DNA from: Deltaproteobacteria bacterium
GTDB lineage: Bacteria > Desulfobacterota > JAFDIG01
Length of the DNA: 17,734 bases
Reading direction: 5' to 3'
Assembly (NCBI GenBank): GCA_019308145.1
Contig: JAFDIG010000010.1
Span: 1 to 17,734, forward strand
This document shows, in pieces, positions 17,301-17,734 of the stretch (positions are counted from its first letter, which is position 1; every line of letters starts with the position of its first letter). Under the pieces are notes generated by a model. That model did not search any database. It saw only the letters and a program-made list of their open reading frames with translations, and was not told where the DNA came from. Made by a program: the position numbers and the translations under genes.

Positions 17301-17734
17301 AGCAGGACTTAATCGCTTCCTTTTTGAACAAGCAAACATAAGAGATCAAGACTCTTGGGTACATATGCATCATAAAGAAGAGGCGACTGAAAAGGCTAAA
17401 GATCTGGTCAGAATGGCGGTTGCAAATGCAAGATATTTAAAACCACTTACACAACAACCAATGGAAGTCATTCAAAAGGGATTAGTTATAGGTGGTGGAT
17501 TAGCAGGGATGAGCGCTGCTTTAAGGTTGGCTGAACAAGGCTTTGAAACATATTTGATAGAAAAAGAGGATCGTCTTGGAGGAAATCTAAATCACATATA
17601 TTTTACATTTGAAAGGGAGGATGTTCAGGATTATTTAAATGATTTAATAGAAAAGGTGAAAAATAATCCTTTAATAAAGGTATTTTTAAATTCAGAAGTG
17701 GTTGAGGTTTCAGGTGGAAAAGGAAATTTTGTTA
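14314..17734 (+). CDS. hdrA: Large HdrA fusion: HdrA interrupted by GltD-like module, then second HdrA (3' truncated by window)
   Basis: The frame is open for 1140 codons and runs off the right edge, so the end is missing. HdrA unit 1 has an FAD motif GGGIGGM (11-17), NDCAMC (C55, C58), and a first [4Fe-4S] motif C107/C110/C113/C117. At about residue 150 a GltD/NfnB-type module begins: cysteine-rich N-domain (C156, C160 and a CTHPCEDAC stretch), FAD motif GSGPAG (253-258), and pyridine-nucleotide motif GGGNVAAD (384-391). Unit 1 resumes with a second Cys motif (C617, C620, C623, C626, C629, C633) and the HdrA motif C716 ... YCSSVCC (726-732). Unit 2 starts near 914 with GVFVCHCG (917-924) and an FAD motif GGGLAGM (1060-1066). 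Known HdrA proteins carry FAD and may bifurcate electrons; here NAD(P)H would be one partner. Large HdrA-like proteins with nucleotide modules are known in sulfate reducers. GGGGGA lies upstream of the ATG. Confidence 0.93.
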   Translation, partial: MGKVGSVLVIGGGIGGMQASLDLADAGFKVYMVERSPNIGGTMSQLDKTFPTNDCAMCIISPKLVQVGRDPNIELITNAELEAIEGEAGNFTVTLKIHPKRVDPEKCTGCDLCYQYCPLELNSEYNQSLTKRKAIFINYPQGVPSTHVIDRRDPPCSYNCPAGLNVRDYVGMIAEGRFKEAYQIIRDRLALPGVIGRICTHPCEDACLRGKKVEEPISICFLKRFVADKVKEENFNYVPVIEEKKEEKVAIIGSGPAGLSCAYDLALKGYPVTIFETLPVEGGMLAVGIPEYRLPKNILKEEIDAIKSLGVEIKCNTSIGKDIPFEDLWKQGFKSIFIASGAHRSRRLNIPGEDKEGVLAGVEFLNAVNLGKKVEVAKRVIVIGGGNVAADVARSALRLGAKEVEMVCLENDEEMPAHPLEVVQCKEEGIKIHNRWGPKRILSEGGRVTGIEFMRCTSVFDEMGRFSPTFDEDTTITIPTDMVILAIGQATDLSFLEGTKIETTPRGIIKTDPLTLETTMPGVFAGGDVVTGPATAIQAVSQGKEAAISIDRFLKGEDLRVGRKKKEPYVVDRVPENLEYKPRVRMNYLPPEERIKDFSEVAVGFSEEQARREAERCLSCRQCLGCGICDEVCEPKAIIYTQGEEEKKIKVGSIIVAPGFEEFDATLKGEYGYGRYDNVVTSIEFERMLSATGPFSSVVMRPSDGDIPKKIAFIQCVGSRDEDHNYCSSVCCMYATKEAIIVKEHLDFVEPTIFYMDIRAFSKGYEQYYERAKEEHNIRYIRSMVSRVIEDPETKNLIITYIDENNKRCEEEFDMVVLSVGIGPSVGVKELAEKIGIEFNHHGFCLTHEDAPVSTSKEGVYVCGAFQSPKDIPETVAQASGAACYASGLISEERNSLIKKEELVPERDVSGEEPRIGVFVCHCGVNIGSVVNVPEVRDYAKTLPYVVHAEDNLFTCSQDTQKKIKEKIKEHNLNRVVVASCSPRTHEPLFQQTIREAGLNRFLFEQANIRDQDSWVHMHHKEEATEKAKDLVRMAVANARYLKPLTQQPMEVIQKGLVIGGGLAGMSAALRLAEQGFETYLIEKEDRLGGNLNHIYFTFEREDVQDYLNDLIEKVKNNPLIKVFLNSEVVEVSGGKGNFV

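Noticed and set aside
14314..17734. Possibility that the long HdrA is a misassembly of separate hdrA and gltD genes
   Set aside because: The frame is continuous without stops, the joins fall at sensible domain borders, and no internal ribosome site with a start codon separates the modules. Reads spanning the joins would still be the decisive test.

Overview
The window comes from a strictly anaerobic, AT-rich bacterium that runs the bacterial-type Wood-Ljungdahl (reductive acetyl-CoA) pathway. The evidence is direct: formate-THF ligase, FolD, both corrinoid iron-sulfur protein subunits, acetyl-CoA synthase and a CooC-type nickel ATPase, followed by heterodisulfide-reductase-like HdrC, HdrB and a very large HdrA. 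The long HdrA with an inserted GltD-like module and the pair of acyl-CoA synthetases remind me of sulfate-reducing or syntrophic Desulfobacterota, but I cannot fix the taxon from sequence alone. The pathway could run toward acetyl-CoA or in the oxidative direction.

Layout. Bases 120-3393 hold two convergent 523-residue AMP-forming acyl-CoA synthetases that share a bidirectional hairpin terminator. Bases 3394-4010 are a gene-free, AT-rich control region with palindromes and a plausible sigma70-type promoter pointing to fhs. Then, all on the + strand: fhs, a 13-bp hairpin, cooC (TTG start), a 317-bp AT-rich gap, folD, acsD, acsB, a small attenuator-like hairpin, acsC, a 120-bp gap with symmetrical elements, hdrC, hdrB, a 120-residue helix-turn-helix-like protein, and hdrA, which runs off the right edge.

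How the genes fit together. Fhs activates formate on tetrahydrofolate and FolD converts formyl-THF to methylene-THF. A methylene-THF reductase, not in this window, would make methyl-THF. AcsC/AcsD carry the methyl group on a corrinoid, and AcsB joins it with CO and CoA at its nickel-iron A-cluster. CooC probably loads nickel into CODH and/or ACS. The catalytic CODH subunit (acsA), the methyltransferase (acsE) and metV/metF are absent here, so they must lie outside or elsewhere. The Hdr genes at the end of the cluster suggest an electron-transfer or flavin-based bifurcation complex serving the pathway, comparable in concept to the HdrCBA-MvhD-MetVF arrangement known from Moorella.

The most unusual object is the HdrA. 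Its first HdrA unit is interrupted, exactly between its two ferredoxin-type cluster motifs, by a complete GltD/NfnB-like NAD(P)H oxidoreductase module. A second HdrA unit with its own N-terminal domain then follows in the same chain. The pyridine-nucleotide site has Leu-Glu where NADPH-specific relatives have Arg-Arg, which suggests NADH. A small winged-helix-like protein of unknown role is embedded between hdrB and hdrA. No RNA genes, mobile elements, CRISPR arrays or phage genes were seen.
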